Assembly (NCBI GenBank): GCA_964649675.1
Contig: CAZYPX010000022.1
Location: 1 to 20,541, forward strand
Direction: 5' to 3'
DNA: 20,541 nt
DNA from: CAZVCG01 sp964649675
GTDB lineage: Bacteria > Pseudomonadota > Alphaproteobacteria > UBA9219
Below the pieces are notes generated by a model that was not told the origin of the DNA, ran no database searches, and worked only from the letters and a program-made list of their open reading frames with translations. The translations under genes and the position numbers were made by a program. This document shows positions 1 to 6,862 of the stretch, in pieces (the stretch's first letter is position 1; every line of letters begins with the position of its first letter).

Positions 1-281
1 AACAAATCATAGCTTTGTTGACGAAACCAGTTCACAAGATTTTGCGCCCCGGCACGGATTGGGTTTACGTCAAGTGCGGATACGATTTTGTCCTTGTGAA
101 TACCTTTCCACAGCGAGGCATCAAGGCGCACCCATTCTTCGTAAGAAATTTCTCGGCTCTGATACATACCAAAAAATCCCGACGCCTTATCTGCAACGCC
201 TAAATGCAGGTGAAGGTGACGCCACGGGCTTCGTTGTGTACGTAAAGTTCCGTCAACGTCAAAAACAACCAACTTCTTCAT
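1..281 (-). CDS. HAD-superfamily phosphatase, partial (N-terminal part, runs off the left edge)
   Basis: Reading the minus strand from the ATG at 281 gives 93 open codons with no stop before the window edge. The protein begins MKKLVVFDVDGTL, the HAD motif I with the two catalytic aspartates (residues 8 and 10) that form the phospho-aspartate and assist catalysis. A helical cap region with Trp-rich spacing follows, of the kind seen in phosphoserine-phosphatase-like (subfamily IB) HAD enzymes. Motifs II-IV lie outside the window, so substrate cannot be judged. A GGAGG lies 8 bases upstream of this ATG; a second in-frame ATG at 287 is only 2 bases from it and is less likely. The gene starts 57 bases after the IMPDH-like gene on the same strand, so it may be the last visible member of that operon. 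Confidence 0.8.
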   Translation of the reverse strand, partial: MKKLVVFDVDGTLRTQRSPWRHLHLHLGVADKASGFFGMYQSREISYEEWVRLDASLWKGIHKDKIVSALDVNPIRAGAQNLVNWFRQQSYDL

Positions 282-338
282 TTTCATTTCCTCCGTTTTC
301 ATTATGAATGTGAATCAAGATTTCTGTACAGACATTTT

Positions 339-1496
339 TTAACCTAATGACGGCGTATATTTGCCGATCAATCTGTTAAAATCCGTGATCCTGTGCAGGC
401 TGTGTGCATGGCCTTCGGCGTGAGCCGCAGGCGATACCTTGATAAGCCTGACTTTCTCCTGAAAATCAGGGATTTTCTTTGCTCCGACAAAAGCCATGCT
501 TGCCCCTAAAGCGCGCTTAATTTCAAAGAGAATAACCTTTGCGCTTCCTTTATAGGGAACCAATCCGCCAGCACCTTCAATCCGTGTGGTGGACTCGGCA
601 AAGAAGTCGTCGATTTCAGGAACATTCGTGCAGCAATGCTCGACCGAGCCATAATGCGATCCGACATATTTCTTGAACCATCTTCCCTCATGCTCGATAC
701 GTTCACCGGCGCATTCTTTTGTGCCGGCAAAGATGTTGCCCATCATGACGGAAGTTGCCCCGGCAGCAAGAGCCTTGGCAATATCGCCAAGTTCTTGAAT
801 GCCGCCGTCCGCAATAACGTGAATGTTGCGCGGACGCGCAATTTTTGCGACTTCTTGGATGGCTTCCATTTGCGGCACGCCGACACCGGAAATTGAGCGC
901 GTCGTGCAGATTGATCCGGGGCCAAGACCAACTTTAAGCGCCGCAATTTTGAATCTTGCAAAATCTGCGGCTGCATCGGCGGTTGCTACGTTTCCCACAA
1001 TGATTTTGTTGGGCGCTTCCACGCTTTTTCGACCAACAACTTCAAGAACGGCGGAGCTATAGGGCTGAACCGTATCAAAGATAACGTAATCAACCGCGCT
1101 GTGCTTTATAAGATAGTCCGTTTTTGCTTCGTCAAAAGGCGATGTTGCCACGATGATCGGCGGACGATCCCCGACTTTGACGTTTTGGAAAAAGCCGTTT
1201 TTTGTAATTTTGGTTTGTGCCAGTTTGTCGATGGCCTCTTTCAATTCGTCGCCGTAAAGGTCACGATGGATCGGAGCCAATGCGCCGCATTCGGCCATTG
1301 CTACGGTCATATCGTGCGCCCATACGCTTGTCATTGGCGCTGACCAAACGGGCAAGCCTGTTTGGAAGCTCGGCAGAATTTCGGAGGCAAGATCGACTTG
1401 ATCCGGCCTAACGTCCGTCCGTTCCGGCAAAATTAATACGTCACTAAAAGTCAACCCACGGAGGGACTTTATACCTTTTCTCATATCGTTGCTCAT
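339..1496 (-). CDS. IMP dehydrogenase / GMP reductase family protein without CBS domains
   Basis: The 385-residue product is a TIM-barrel enzyme of the family that interconverts IMP with XMP or GMP using NAD(P). It has the nucleotide loop and catalytic cysteine in GPGSICTTR (Cys197), the phosphate-binding ADGGI (229-233) and MMGNIFAGTKE (251-261), and the C-terminal VPYKG segment typical of IMPDH. GVGVPQ after the cysteine loop is IMPDH-like. The CBS pair normally inserted around residues 90-210 of IMPDH is absent, so the length matches GMP reductases. The mobile-flap Arg-Tyr pair used by IMPDH for hydrolysis appears replaced by Asp-Phe (IDDFF, about 296-299) by my alignment. It may therefore be a GMP-reductase-like or divergent enzyme rather than the housekeeping GuaB. 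AGGA lies 8 bases before ATG 1496. It is flanked by an XRE gene upstream and a HAD gene downstream on the same strand. Confidence 0.85.
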   Translation of the reverse strand: MSNDMRKGIKSLRGLTFSDVLILPERTDVRPDQVDLASEILPSFQTGLPVWSAPMTSVWAHDMTVAMAECGALAPIHRDLYGDELKEAIDKLAQTKITKNGFFQNVKVGDRPPIIVATSPFDEAKTDYLIKHSAVDYVIFDTVQPYSSAVLEVVGRKSVEAPNKIIVGNVATADAAADFARFKIAALKVGLGPGSICTTRSISGVGVPQMEAIQEVAKIARPRNIHVIADGGIQELGDIAKALAAGATSVMMGNIFAGTKECAGERIEHEGRWFKKYVGSHYGSVEHCCTNVPEIDDFFAESTTRIEGAGGLVPYKGSAKVILFEIKRALGASMAFVGAKKIPDFQEKVRLIKVSPAAHAEGHAHSLHRITDFNRLIGKYTPSLG

Positions 1497-1550
1497 TGTT
1501 TTTTCCTTTGTAAAGTTACATGGTTATGTTGAAAACGTTTCGCAGAATTG

Positions 1551-1925
1551 TTATTTGTCCGGTTTACCTCCTTTCGTTTTTTGCGCTCCCTCTATCTCGG
1601 AAACTTTGACGTCTTCCTCGATTTCTGGCGTGGAGGCCGTTACATGAACCGCGCCCGCATATGAAAGCGTTTGCAAGAGACCGTTATGGTTGCTTTCCGT
1701 TGAGCCACCGATCAGCGTTTCGTAATAAACAAATTGAACGCCATGACGGGCGAAGGTATCGACGAGGGTTGTAAGCGTTTCTTTCCTCGGTATATAAATG
1801 CTGTGTTCGATATTCTTGACCGTCTCCGCCGACATGCCGGATTCCTTGGCAAGGTCTTTGCGAGTCCATTTCAGTAACGCCCGTGCGGCCTTGATTTGTC
1901 TTGCGCTCAAAAGTCGAGTCATCAT
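1551..1925 (-). CDS. XRE-family transcriptional regulator (small)
   Basis: A 124-residue protein with an N-terminal Cro/C1-type helix-turn-helix (about residues 5-60): LSARQIKAARALLKW, DLAKESGMSAETVKNIE, then a short strand ending HGVQFVYYE. The same SARQI-KAAR-LL type of HTH recurs in the regulators at 3170-3853 and 4857-5531, which suggests a shared regulator family. The C-terminal 60 residues are acidic and low in complexity, with no domain I recognise; unlike the other two it lacks the long C-terminal sensor-like region. A second ATG directly follows the first (1922). It begins 9 bases after the stop of the Nudix-like gene, so it is almost certainly co-transcribed and may autoregulate that operon. 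The IMPDH-like gene follows 54 bases downstream. Confidence 0.85.
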   Translation of the reverse strand: MMTRLLSARQIKAARALLKWTRKDLAKESGMSAETVKNIEHSIYIPRKETLTTLVDTFARHGVQFVYYETLIGGSTESNHNGLLQTLSYAGAVHVTASTPEIEEDVKVSEIEGAQKTKGGKPDK

Positions 1926-1934
1926 TTGTTTGCC

Positions 1935-2453
1935 CTATGCGGTTTGATAGCTTTTTGTTGAAAATGATGCTTTGCTTTCGAGCCGGGCGTAATGCCGCCT
2001 CACGCGGTAGTCCTCGGCCATACCGATGAGTGTTTTCATTTCCTCGCGGTCGCCGGAGCGATACCTTTTCAGGAAAGTTTCTTTGTCGATAAATTCGTGT
2101 TCTGTTTCTTGCCAAGCCGCGTGCGGCTCCTTGTTTTTGACATAGGCTGTCATGACAAGTTCGTAGGACACCTCGGACAGCAATACCCCCGGCGTGGAAA
2201 TAACGGCGGCTATCGTCACGGCGTCGAGCATCGCGTTGGCCTGTTCTTTCGCTTCGCGCCGTGCCGTGTCTTCCAGCGAGTCATCATCCCAATCGGGACA
2301 GCCGTGCAGAATGTCGAAGTCCTTGCCTTTCTTGACGGCGAGAATTTTGTTGCCGTCCTCGCTGAAAAGAATGAGATTGACGCCTTCGGCGCGATCCCAT
2401 GCGAAAGTGAAAAGCGGCTCATGAATGTTATGTATGGGGTGTTTGTTTTTCAT
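1935..2453 (-). CDS. Nudix-like protein with a degenerate Nudix box
   Basis: A 172-residue protein from the ATG at 2453, which lies 2 bases beyond the stop of the preceding gene and suggests translational coupling. A longer reading from 2510 would overlap that gene by about 50 bases and adds no recognisable sequence. Residues 27-75 resemble the Nudix fold: a strand pair (NLILFSEDGNKILAVKKG), then a region around 51-73 that lines up with the Nudix box. Arg66, Glu67 and Glu70 are kept, but the first Glu is Asp58, the second metal Glu is Gln71 and the usual Gly is Asn73. Nudix enzymes hydrolyse nucleoside diphosphates linked to another moiety. With these changes it may be a weak hydrolase or a ligand-binding relative. 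The neighbouring IMPDH-like gene makes a nucleotide ligand attractive, but that is inference. Confidence 0.6.
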   Translation of the reverse strand: MKNKHPIHNIHEPLFTFAWDRAEGVNLILFSEDGNKILAVKKGKDFDILHGCPDWDDDSLEDTARREAKEQANAMLDAVTIAAVISTPGVLLSEVSYELVMTAYVKNKEPHAAWQETEHEFIDKETFLKRYRSGDREEMKTLIGMAEDYRVRRHYARLESKASFSTKSYQTA

Positions 2454-2455
2454 GG

Positions 2456-2926
2456 CTATGCGTCCATCCAGTTGAGTTCGACTTTCGCCAGCGCATAGGA
2501 CATGGCCCAATGGCGTTTGACTTCCTGCGGCGGAAACCCCTTGGCCTCAAGGTCGGATGGCTTGCATTCGCCTTTTGCTTTCAGGATTTTTGCGATCTCG
2601 GTCGCCATTTCCTGACACGGGGCAAAAATGTTTTCGTCCCCGGCAACTCTCACGATTTCCATGTGCGCCTCGTTTTTGTTTCTGTTTTCCTCCTCTAAAA
2701 AGAACAGCGCTGCATCCGCGACCAAATCCTCGGTCGCGTACCAGCGATGGCGAACGATCAAGCGTTCATAAAGGCCGTGGAGAATGCCAAGATCGCTTGG
2801 CAATTCGGCCTCGTGTGTGGATTCGAGATTGTATTTGAGGCGCTCGATCAAACTGTCCAACAAAGCCGAATTATGATCGTCTTGCTGCGGTGCGCCGTCT
2901 CCTTTATCTTTTTCGTCTATCGTCAT
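2456..2926 (-). CDS. Hypothetical protein, mostly helical, first gene of a minus-strand operon
   Basis: A 156-residue acidic, soluble protein with no signal peptide, membrane segment or motif I recognise. The start at 2926 has AAGGAG 8 bases upstream. The first 20 residues are charged and probably disordered; the rest is predicted helical by composition (ALLDSLIERLKYNLEST, LGILHGLYERLI, EMATEIAKILKAKGE). It is the promoter-proximal gene of the run that continues with the Nudix-like protein (stop at 2456, next ATG at 2453) and the XRE regulator. Such tight spacing points to joint expression. Its function is unknown. Confidence 0.75.
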   Translation of the reverse strand: MTIDEKDKGDGAPQQDDHNSALLDSLIERLKYNLESTHEAELPSDLGILHGLYERLIVRHRWYATEDLVADAALFFLEEENRNKNEAHMEIVRVAGDENIFAPCQEMATEIAKILKAKGECKPSDLEAKGFPPQEVKRHWAMSYALAKVELNWMDA

Positions 2927-3103
2927 GATGAAAACTCCTTGTTTGCAATCACAAGGCTTTCATGCGCGTTCTTTGATAAAGAAAAACACGGCTATATTTT
3001 TGTACATTCGATGTTTTGGCGGTCGGTTGTGAAAAGTTTCAAATAAACTTTGCTTTTTCGACCTTTTGCCTTTGCCTTTTCTCACGGGAAAAACGGACGG
3101 GAA

Positions 3104-3136
3104 AAGAAAAAGGGCTTCGATAAAATCGAAGCCCCG
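3104..3136 (-). terminator. Intrinsic terminator after the XRE/small-protein operon
   Basis: Positions 3112-3121 and 3125-3134 form a perfect 10-bp stem (GGGCTTCGAT / ATCGAAGCCC) with a 3-base loop. On the minus strand it is followed by CTTTTTCTTTTC. It lies about 35 bases after the stop codon at 3170 and should end the 4598-3170 transcript, separating it from the 2926-339 unit. Confidence 0.85.
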
Positions 3137-3169
3137 TTTGTGCCGTCGTCTGTTGCCTTGTTTCAGCCG

Positions 3170-3853
3170 TTAGGCTGTTTGACGTTTTTCCGCCGCTGCT
3201 TGGATCATAAGAGGGTTCGCCATAGCCCAAAGATCAAGAAAGCCTTCCCTGAAACTCCGCGCCATATTGCCGCCGCGATGCAACGTGTATTTGAATCCGT
3301 CCATTCTATCCGGCAGAACCAGAACAAACCTGTCCCCGTAAACGAAATACGGCACGTTGCCCATATAGCATTTCAAAATCATGCGGAATTGGCAGTTCGG
3401 CGGAAGGTGCGGCCCAATGCTCGGCTCTGCCAAAAGGCATTTGACGGGCGCAAGCTCGCAAAGTTGCCCCAGTCGATCAGCGTTGCATTTTGCATCCGCT
3501 CCGATGGCGTTGGCAAACATATCCAGAGATAGGATTGAGCCGTAAATCTCGCCGCCTCTTTCTCTGACTGTGTTCATAATGTCGTTAAAAAAGAAATCCG
3601 CGCCTTCCGTCCCCTCGCAAAGGTCTATTTCAGTTTGGCGGCGGCGGATTCCTTCGGGATAAATAAACTCCCATCCAGCGTCTTCGATGGCGTGGCGGAT
3701 CGCGTTCATGGTGCGGGAGCGCGGGGAGATCGCGCCGCTCTCGATTTTTCGGATTGTCGGAATGGAAAGGCCCGTCAAAACGGCCAAGTCTTCTTGCGAT
3801 AGCCCTAACAAGGCTCTTGCCGCTTTGACCTGATTTGCGCGTATTTCGTACAT
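3170..3853 (-). CDS. XRE-family regulator with C-terminal sensor-like domain
   Basis: A 227-residue protein. Residues 1-60 are a Cro/C1 helix-turn-helix (QVKAARALLGLSQEDLA, GLSIPTIRKIESG, then GWEFIYPEG). Residues 75-220 form a separate domain with several Cys and a tail reading YFVYGDRFVLVLP ... GGNMARSFREGFLDLW. The same layout and ending occur in the regulator at 4857-5531 (FYVFGDNLALISF ... ADAYRHAFDLAW), so the two are paralogues beyond the HTH. The pattern resembles TrmB-type or PLD-like effector domains, in which a strand pair precedes a final amphipathic helix; that comparison is from memory. It is the last gene of its operon, 30 bases after the gene at 3884-4210, and is followed by a clear terminator. 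No strong SD is visible before ATG 3853. Confidence 0.85.
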   Translation of the reverse strand: MYEIRANQVKAARALLGLSQEDLAVLTGLSIPTIRKIESGAISPRSRTMNAIRHAIEDAGWEFIYPEGIRRRQTEIDLCEGTEGADFFFNDIMNTVRERGGEIYGSILSLDMFANAIGADAKCNADRLGQLCELAPVKCLLAEPSIGPHLPPNCQFRMILKCYMGNVPYFVYGDRFVLVLPDRMDGFKYTLHRGGNMARSFREGFLDLWAMANPLMIQAAAEKRQTA

Positions 3854-3883
3854 TGGGCGTGTGCCTTTAAGTTCTATCGAATA

Positions 3884-4210
3884 TCAGTTGATAATTTTGT
3901 CCATTTTCAAATCGACAAGAAAATTTATCATGGTCTGAAACAAACGGGATGGCAGGTCTTTGACTTCCTCGCCGCCGAAGGTAGCCAGCAAAACTGCCGC
4001 GACCGTTGTTTCGCAAATTTTTTGTTCATAGGCGACATAAGCGATCAAGCTATAAATGGCGATCAGTTCGTTCTTGCGAAGTGCAGGCTCCTCTTTCTTG
4101 AGCATATCGAGGCCGGAAAGAAGAAGCCTCATGTCTTCGGGGGTAAGGGTTGACCCCGCCTGTGTGACGGCGGCGTCAAAAATTTCGTCGGGGGAAAGGG
4201 GTTTTGCCAT
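3884..4210 (-). CDS. Small helical hypothetical protein, paralogue of the upstream gene
   Basis: A 108-residue protein. I start it at ATG 4210 (MAKPLSPDEIFD) because a G-rich SD (GAGGGGG) sits just upstream; the longer reading from 4279 would overlap the preceding gene by about 60 bases. It is helical and lacks any motif I know. Its LTPEDMRLLLSGLDM segment and C-terminal half (VAAVLLATFGGEEVKDL ... FQTMINFLV) align without gaps of note to the end of the protein at 4221-4598 (LCADEMRAVLDMV, VATGLFLVAMGVEELEDL ... FVRAVEHLM), so the two are diverged tandem copies. Between an upstream paralogue and a downstream XRE regulator, it may be a partner of the regulator; function is unknown. Confidence 0.75.
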   Translation of the reverse strand: MAKPLSPDEIFDAAVTQAGSTLTPEDMRLLLSGLDMLKKEEPALRKNELIAIYSLIAYVAYEQKICETTVAAVLLATFGGEEVKDLPSRLFQTMINFLVDLKMDKIIN

Positions 4211-4220
4211 GTGCGCCCCC

Positions 4221-4598
4221 TCAATTTGCGCTTTGCGTAGAAAGGGTCGATGGCATAAGATGCTCGACGGCGCGGACAAAATCGCAACGGCGCAAATCTT
4301 CTAGTTCCTCAACGCCCATCGCCACCAAGAAAAGGCCCGTGGCAACCCAAATCTCCTGCCCTAACTGTTTGGCGCGGTATTTGACCATATCCAGAACGGC
4401 TCTCATTTCATCGGCGCAAAGAGGGGCTTGCATACGGCGGTCGATAATATCCGCCTCAGCCGCTACGGGGCTGGGCTGTTTGGCCGCTTTAGGGAGGCTA
4501 TAGGGGAAGGTCAAAACGATGGCGTTATGGCTATCGCAAGAAACGCCTTGAGCAAATGGCTCGTTCTGGGTCTTATAAGCTGTTGTCAAATCAAGCAT
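4221..4598 (-). CDS. Small hypothetical protein, first gene of the XRE-linked operon
   Basis: A 125-residue protein starting at ATG 4598 behind an AGGGGG. The N-terminal 50 residues have no similarity to its neighbour. The C-terminal 65 residues are helical and match the protein encoded at 3884-4210, as described there. No signal peptide, membrane segment or catalytic motif is visible. Its stop lies 10 bases before the next start. It is divergently transcribed from the XRE/methyltransferase pair beginning at 4857, so the 258-bp intergenic region probably controls both units. Function unknown. Confidence 0.7.
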   Translation of the reverse strand: MLDLTTAYKTQNEPFAQGVSCDSHNAIVLTFPYSLPKAAKQPSPVAAEADIIDRRMQAPLCADEMRAVLDMVKYRAKQLGQEIWVATGLFLVAMGVEELEDLRRCDFVRAVEHLMPSTLSTQSAN

Positions 4599-4746
4599 TT
4601 CATCCCCCTGAAAGTGTTTTGCGCCTTATACGTTGGCTCCCTTATTTTGGTAACGTAATGGATTTCTGGGGCGAAAGCAATAGAAAATCTACGCAGTAGG
4701 CAAACTATATCTACATGAAAGCATTGTTTGGCTTGAAATTATTATG

Positions 4747-4767
4747 AAACCAACTTAGAGTTGGTTT
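4747..4767. promoter_or_regulatory. Inverted repeat, probable operator in the divergent promoter region
   Basis: AAACCAACT and AGTTGGTTT form perfect 9-bp arms separated by TAG. The repeat sits between two divergent units, about 90 bases upstream of the XRE start at 4857 and 150 bases upstream of the gene at 4598. A possible -10 element TATAGT is at 4821-4826. A dyad of this size next to an XRE gene suits autoregulation; it is not followed by a T-run, so a terminator role is unlikely. Confidence 0.5.
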
Positions 4768-4856
4768 GAAACGTATTTTTAGCGAAAAAACTTTAAGCTT
4801 TTCATTAACCAAAAGTCGTGTATAGTATCAAAAAACGCCTACGGAGTAGCATTTCC

Positions 4857-5531
4857 ATGATTACAGCGAGACAGATTCGAGCGGCCAGAGGCCTTTTGGG
4901 GTGGGATGCCGTGGAGCTTGCCCGAAAAACGGGTCTGACCAAAGAGACAATCTCCCGAATTGAGATCGAGCAAGTGCGCCCCCAAGAGCGAACGGTGCTT
5001 AAAATCCTGCGCGTTTTCAACGAGGCGGGCGTCGAATTTACCCCCAACACGGGCGTACAGCTTAAACCTCAAAATGTGGAAGCTCTTGAGGGAACGACGG
5101 GGTTTCTTCGTTTCTATGATTTCGTTTATGAGTACCTAAGCCAGTATGGGGGCCTTGTTTGCGTGAGCGGCGTGAATGAAAAGTTGTTTGTCAAATATCA
5201 AGGCGACTTTGCTGACATTCACATGAACAGAATGGCCGAACTGGTCAAGAGGCGCGACGATCTTATGATGCGTATTCTGGTGGAGGAAGGCGATTATAAT
5301 TTCGTCGCATCTTCTTACGCTCAATACAGGTGGCAAGCTAAAGAGTATTTTTCTCCGGCCCCTTTCTATGTCTTTGGGGACAACCTTGCCCTGATTTCCT
5401 TCGCGCATGAACCGTCACCCCTTGTTATTTTTATCAAGTCCGCCAGCTTAGCGGACGCTTACCGTCACGCTTTCGATCTTGCATGGACACAATCCATCGA
5501 ACCACCTCCTAAAGAGGGGGACAAGAAATGA
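4857..5531 (+). CDS. XRE-family regulator with C-terminal sensor-like domain, coupled to a methyltransferase
   Basis: A 224-residue protein starting at ATG 4857 (MITARQIRAARGLLGW), with GGAG 10 bases upstream. Residues 1-60 are a Cro/C1 helix-turn-helix (VELARKTGLTKETISRIE); residues 75-215 are a second domain ending FYVFGDNLALISF, a short strand, and ADAYRHAFDLAW. This ending and domain order match the regulator at 3170-3853. The upstream ORF extension to 4818 runs through the likely promoter and is not used. Its TGA overlaps the ATG of the methyltransferase gene (ATGA at 5528-5531), which indicates translational coupling and a shared pathway. The C-terminal domain may sense a substrate or product of that enzyme; this is inference. 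Confidence 0.88.
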   Translation: MITARQIRAARGLLGWDAVELARKTGLTKETISRIEIEQVRPQERTVLKILRVFNEAGVEFTPNTGVQLKPQNVEALEGTTGFLRFYDFVYEYLSQYGGLVCVSGVNEKLFVKYQGDFADIHMNRMAELVKRRDDLMMRILVEEGDYNFVASSYAQYRWQAKEYFSPAPFYVFGDNLALISFAHEPSPLVIFIKSASLADAYRHAFDLAWTQSIEPPPKEGDKK

Positions 5532-6553
5532 GCTTTCTTCAGGGGTCTATAGATTTTTTCACGGGAGCGCGATCCTCTCATATGGGATCGTACCAGTATG
5601 TCAAACATGCGGGTATCCGAAACGGCAAAAGCATGTCCGGGGCGAAGCTGTGGGCGGAGATTGAAGCCGAAGAGCTAAAAGCAACCGAGACAAATCTATT
5701 TAGCGCCGAAGAGCGGATTTTACGGGCCGTTGCAAAAGACGTTGGCGCGTACTTTCCTGATTGTTCTCCCGTCCTCGAAATGGGAACAGGCACGCCGAAC
5801 GCTTTCAGAAAAAAAACGCTCCTCATTATGATGGCGCTTCGCAGCACGGAATATATTTGCGTGGATGAATCCAGCGAGTTTCTAAATAGCCTAGCCACGA
5901 ATAAAGCTCTTTCCGGTTTTAAGGTGAGACCCATTCTGGATGACTTTTTTGAAGGGCAGAACCTTTATTTTGATGATCCCGAACGGGATGCGCTTGTTTG
6001 CATGTTCGGAAGCACTATCGGCAATATCGTCGCGCCTTTAAGCGATGCCCCGCCGAAGGATGCTTTAATTGAACATTTAGCCATGATCGCGCACGCGGTT
6101 AACCGAGGGGGGCTTTTAGTCTCTTTTGACGCAGATATGGACGGGGACAGGATCACAGCATTTTATGGTAGGCAAGCCCTCTTTCAGTTGAATACTTTTT
6201 TCCGTATGGCGGAGGAATTGCCGATAAAGGGAGATTTTGACCCGTATGCCTTTGAGTACAAGCCCGTGTGGTTTGCCAAATCTGGGACGTTGGCCCATAT
6301 GGCTATCGTAACGCGCGATATGTCTTTCGATCTTGGCGGAAGGAAAATCTCTCTGGCCGCCGGACAGCGTCTTCATATGAAAAACTCTTTCAAATTCTCT
6401 CCCACGTTCTTCTCTGATTGTTGTGAGAAGGCGGGGTTTGAGGTTCTCAAAACGTGGAGTGATCCATCGCAAACGAACGTGTGCCTTCTTAGGAAACGCA
6501 CCCAAGCCTTCGCCTTGCCATGCCAAGAGGATCGGCTGGCCGTCAACTTTTAG
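5528..6553 (+). CDS. EgtD-like SAM-dependent methyltransferase (Methyltransf_33 family)
   Basis: A 341-residue protein with the order of landmarks of the EgtD/histidine-specific methyltransferase family. It has the SAM-binding EMGTGTP (84-90), an acidic residue after strand 2 (VDES, 112-115), LDDF (137-140), the family hallmark GSTIGN (161-166), a GGLLVSFD strand (194-201), an LNTFFRM region (221-227), and the terminal WSDPSQTNVCLL. EgtD adds three methyl groups to the alpha-amino group of histidine on the way to ergothioneine. In EgtD the substrate-binding tail reads about TExSxK. Here the equivalent is MKNSFKF (284-290), so the Glu that binds the histidine imidazole appears to be Lys while the Ser is kept. 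No EgtB or other ergothioneine gene is in the window. The substrate is therefore uncertain. The gene overlaps the upstream XRE gene by 4 bases and the convergent repressor gene by 11 bases. Confidence 0.8.
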   Translation: MSFLQGSIDFFTGARSSHMGSYQYVKHAGIRNGKSMSGAKLWAEIEAEELKATETNLFSAEERILRAVAKDVGAYFPDCSPVLEMGTGTPNAFRKKTLLIMMALRSTEYICVDESSEFLNSLATNKALSGFKVRPILDDFFEGQNLYFDDPERDALVCMFGSTIGNIVAPLSDAPPKDALIEHLAMIAHAVNRGGLLVSFDADMDGDRITAFYGRQALFQLNTFFRMAEELPIKGDFDPYAFEYKPVWFAKSGTLAHMAIVTRDMSFDLGGRKISLAAGQRLHMKNSFKFSPTFFSDCCEKAGFEVLKTWSDPSQTNVCLLRKRTQAFALPCQEDRLAVNF

Positions 6554-6791
6554 GTTGTTTCACGTCTGCTTTATCCAGTAGGTCGGCAAGACGGCAGCCG
6601 AGTGCATCGGCCAGCTTGATGCAATTGAGAAGGGTCGGGTTGCGGCGACGATTTTCGATATGGGAGATCGCCGTCCGGTGCAGCCCTGCCTTTTCCGCCA
6701 GCTTTTCGTGGGATAGACCAAGCTCCTTACGCCGTGCCGTAAGCGCGTCAATCACCTTGTTTTGAATCTGAATCGCATGTTTCTCTTTCAT
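6543..6791 (-). CDS. Short XRE-family repressor-like protein
   Basis: An 82-residue protein that is essentially one Cro/C1 helix-turn-helix: DALTARRKELGLSHEKLAEKAG, LHRTAISHIENRRRNPTL, LIKLADALG-type last helix and a short tail. It is unlike the other three XRE proteins here, which share a different HTH subtype. I start it at ATG 6791; the longer reading uses a TTG at 6821 and adds no conserved sequence. No SD is visible before 6791, so the message may be leaderless. Its promoter would lie over the 18-bp palindrome at 6826-6843, which is probably its operator and is shared with the divergent gene at 6863. Its stop lies inside the end of the methyltransferase gene (11-base convergent overlap). 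Confidence 0.85.
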   Translation of the reverse strand: MKEKHAIQIQNKVIDALTARRKELGLSHEKLAEKAGLHRTAISHIENRRRNPTLLNCIKLADALGCRLADLLDKADVKQPKS

Positions 6792-6825
6792 GCGAAAAAA
6801 CTTGCACAAGGGCTTTTTCAATCAT

Positions 6826-6843
6826 ACGTTACTATAGTAACGT
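6826..6843. promoter_or_regulatory. 18-bp perfect palindrome, probable operator between divergent genes
   Basis: ACGTTACTATAGTAACGT is its own reverse complement. A second, outer inverted repeat flanks it: GCACAAG at 6804-6810 and CTTGTGC at 6844-6850. The site lies 35 bases upstream of the XRE start (6791) and 19 bases upstream of the small membrane-protein start (6863). That is the expected place for an operator of a Cro/C1-type repressor controlling itself and the divergent gene. Confidence 0.65.
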
Positions 6844-6862
6844 CTTGTGCAGGGTGTTTCTG

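Noticed and set aside
325..332. CTGTACAG palindrome before the HAD gene as a LexA-type box.
   Set aside because: Too short, and not the GAAC-N7-GTTC or CTGT-N8-ACAG form of known LexA sites.
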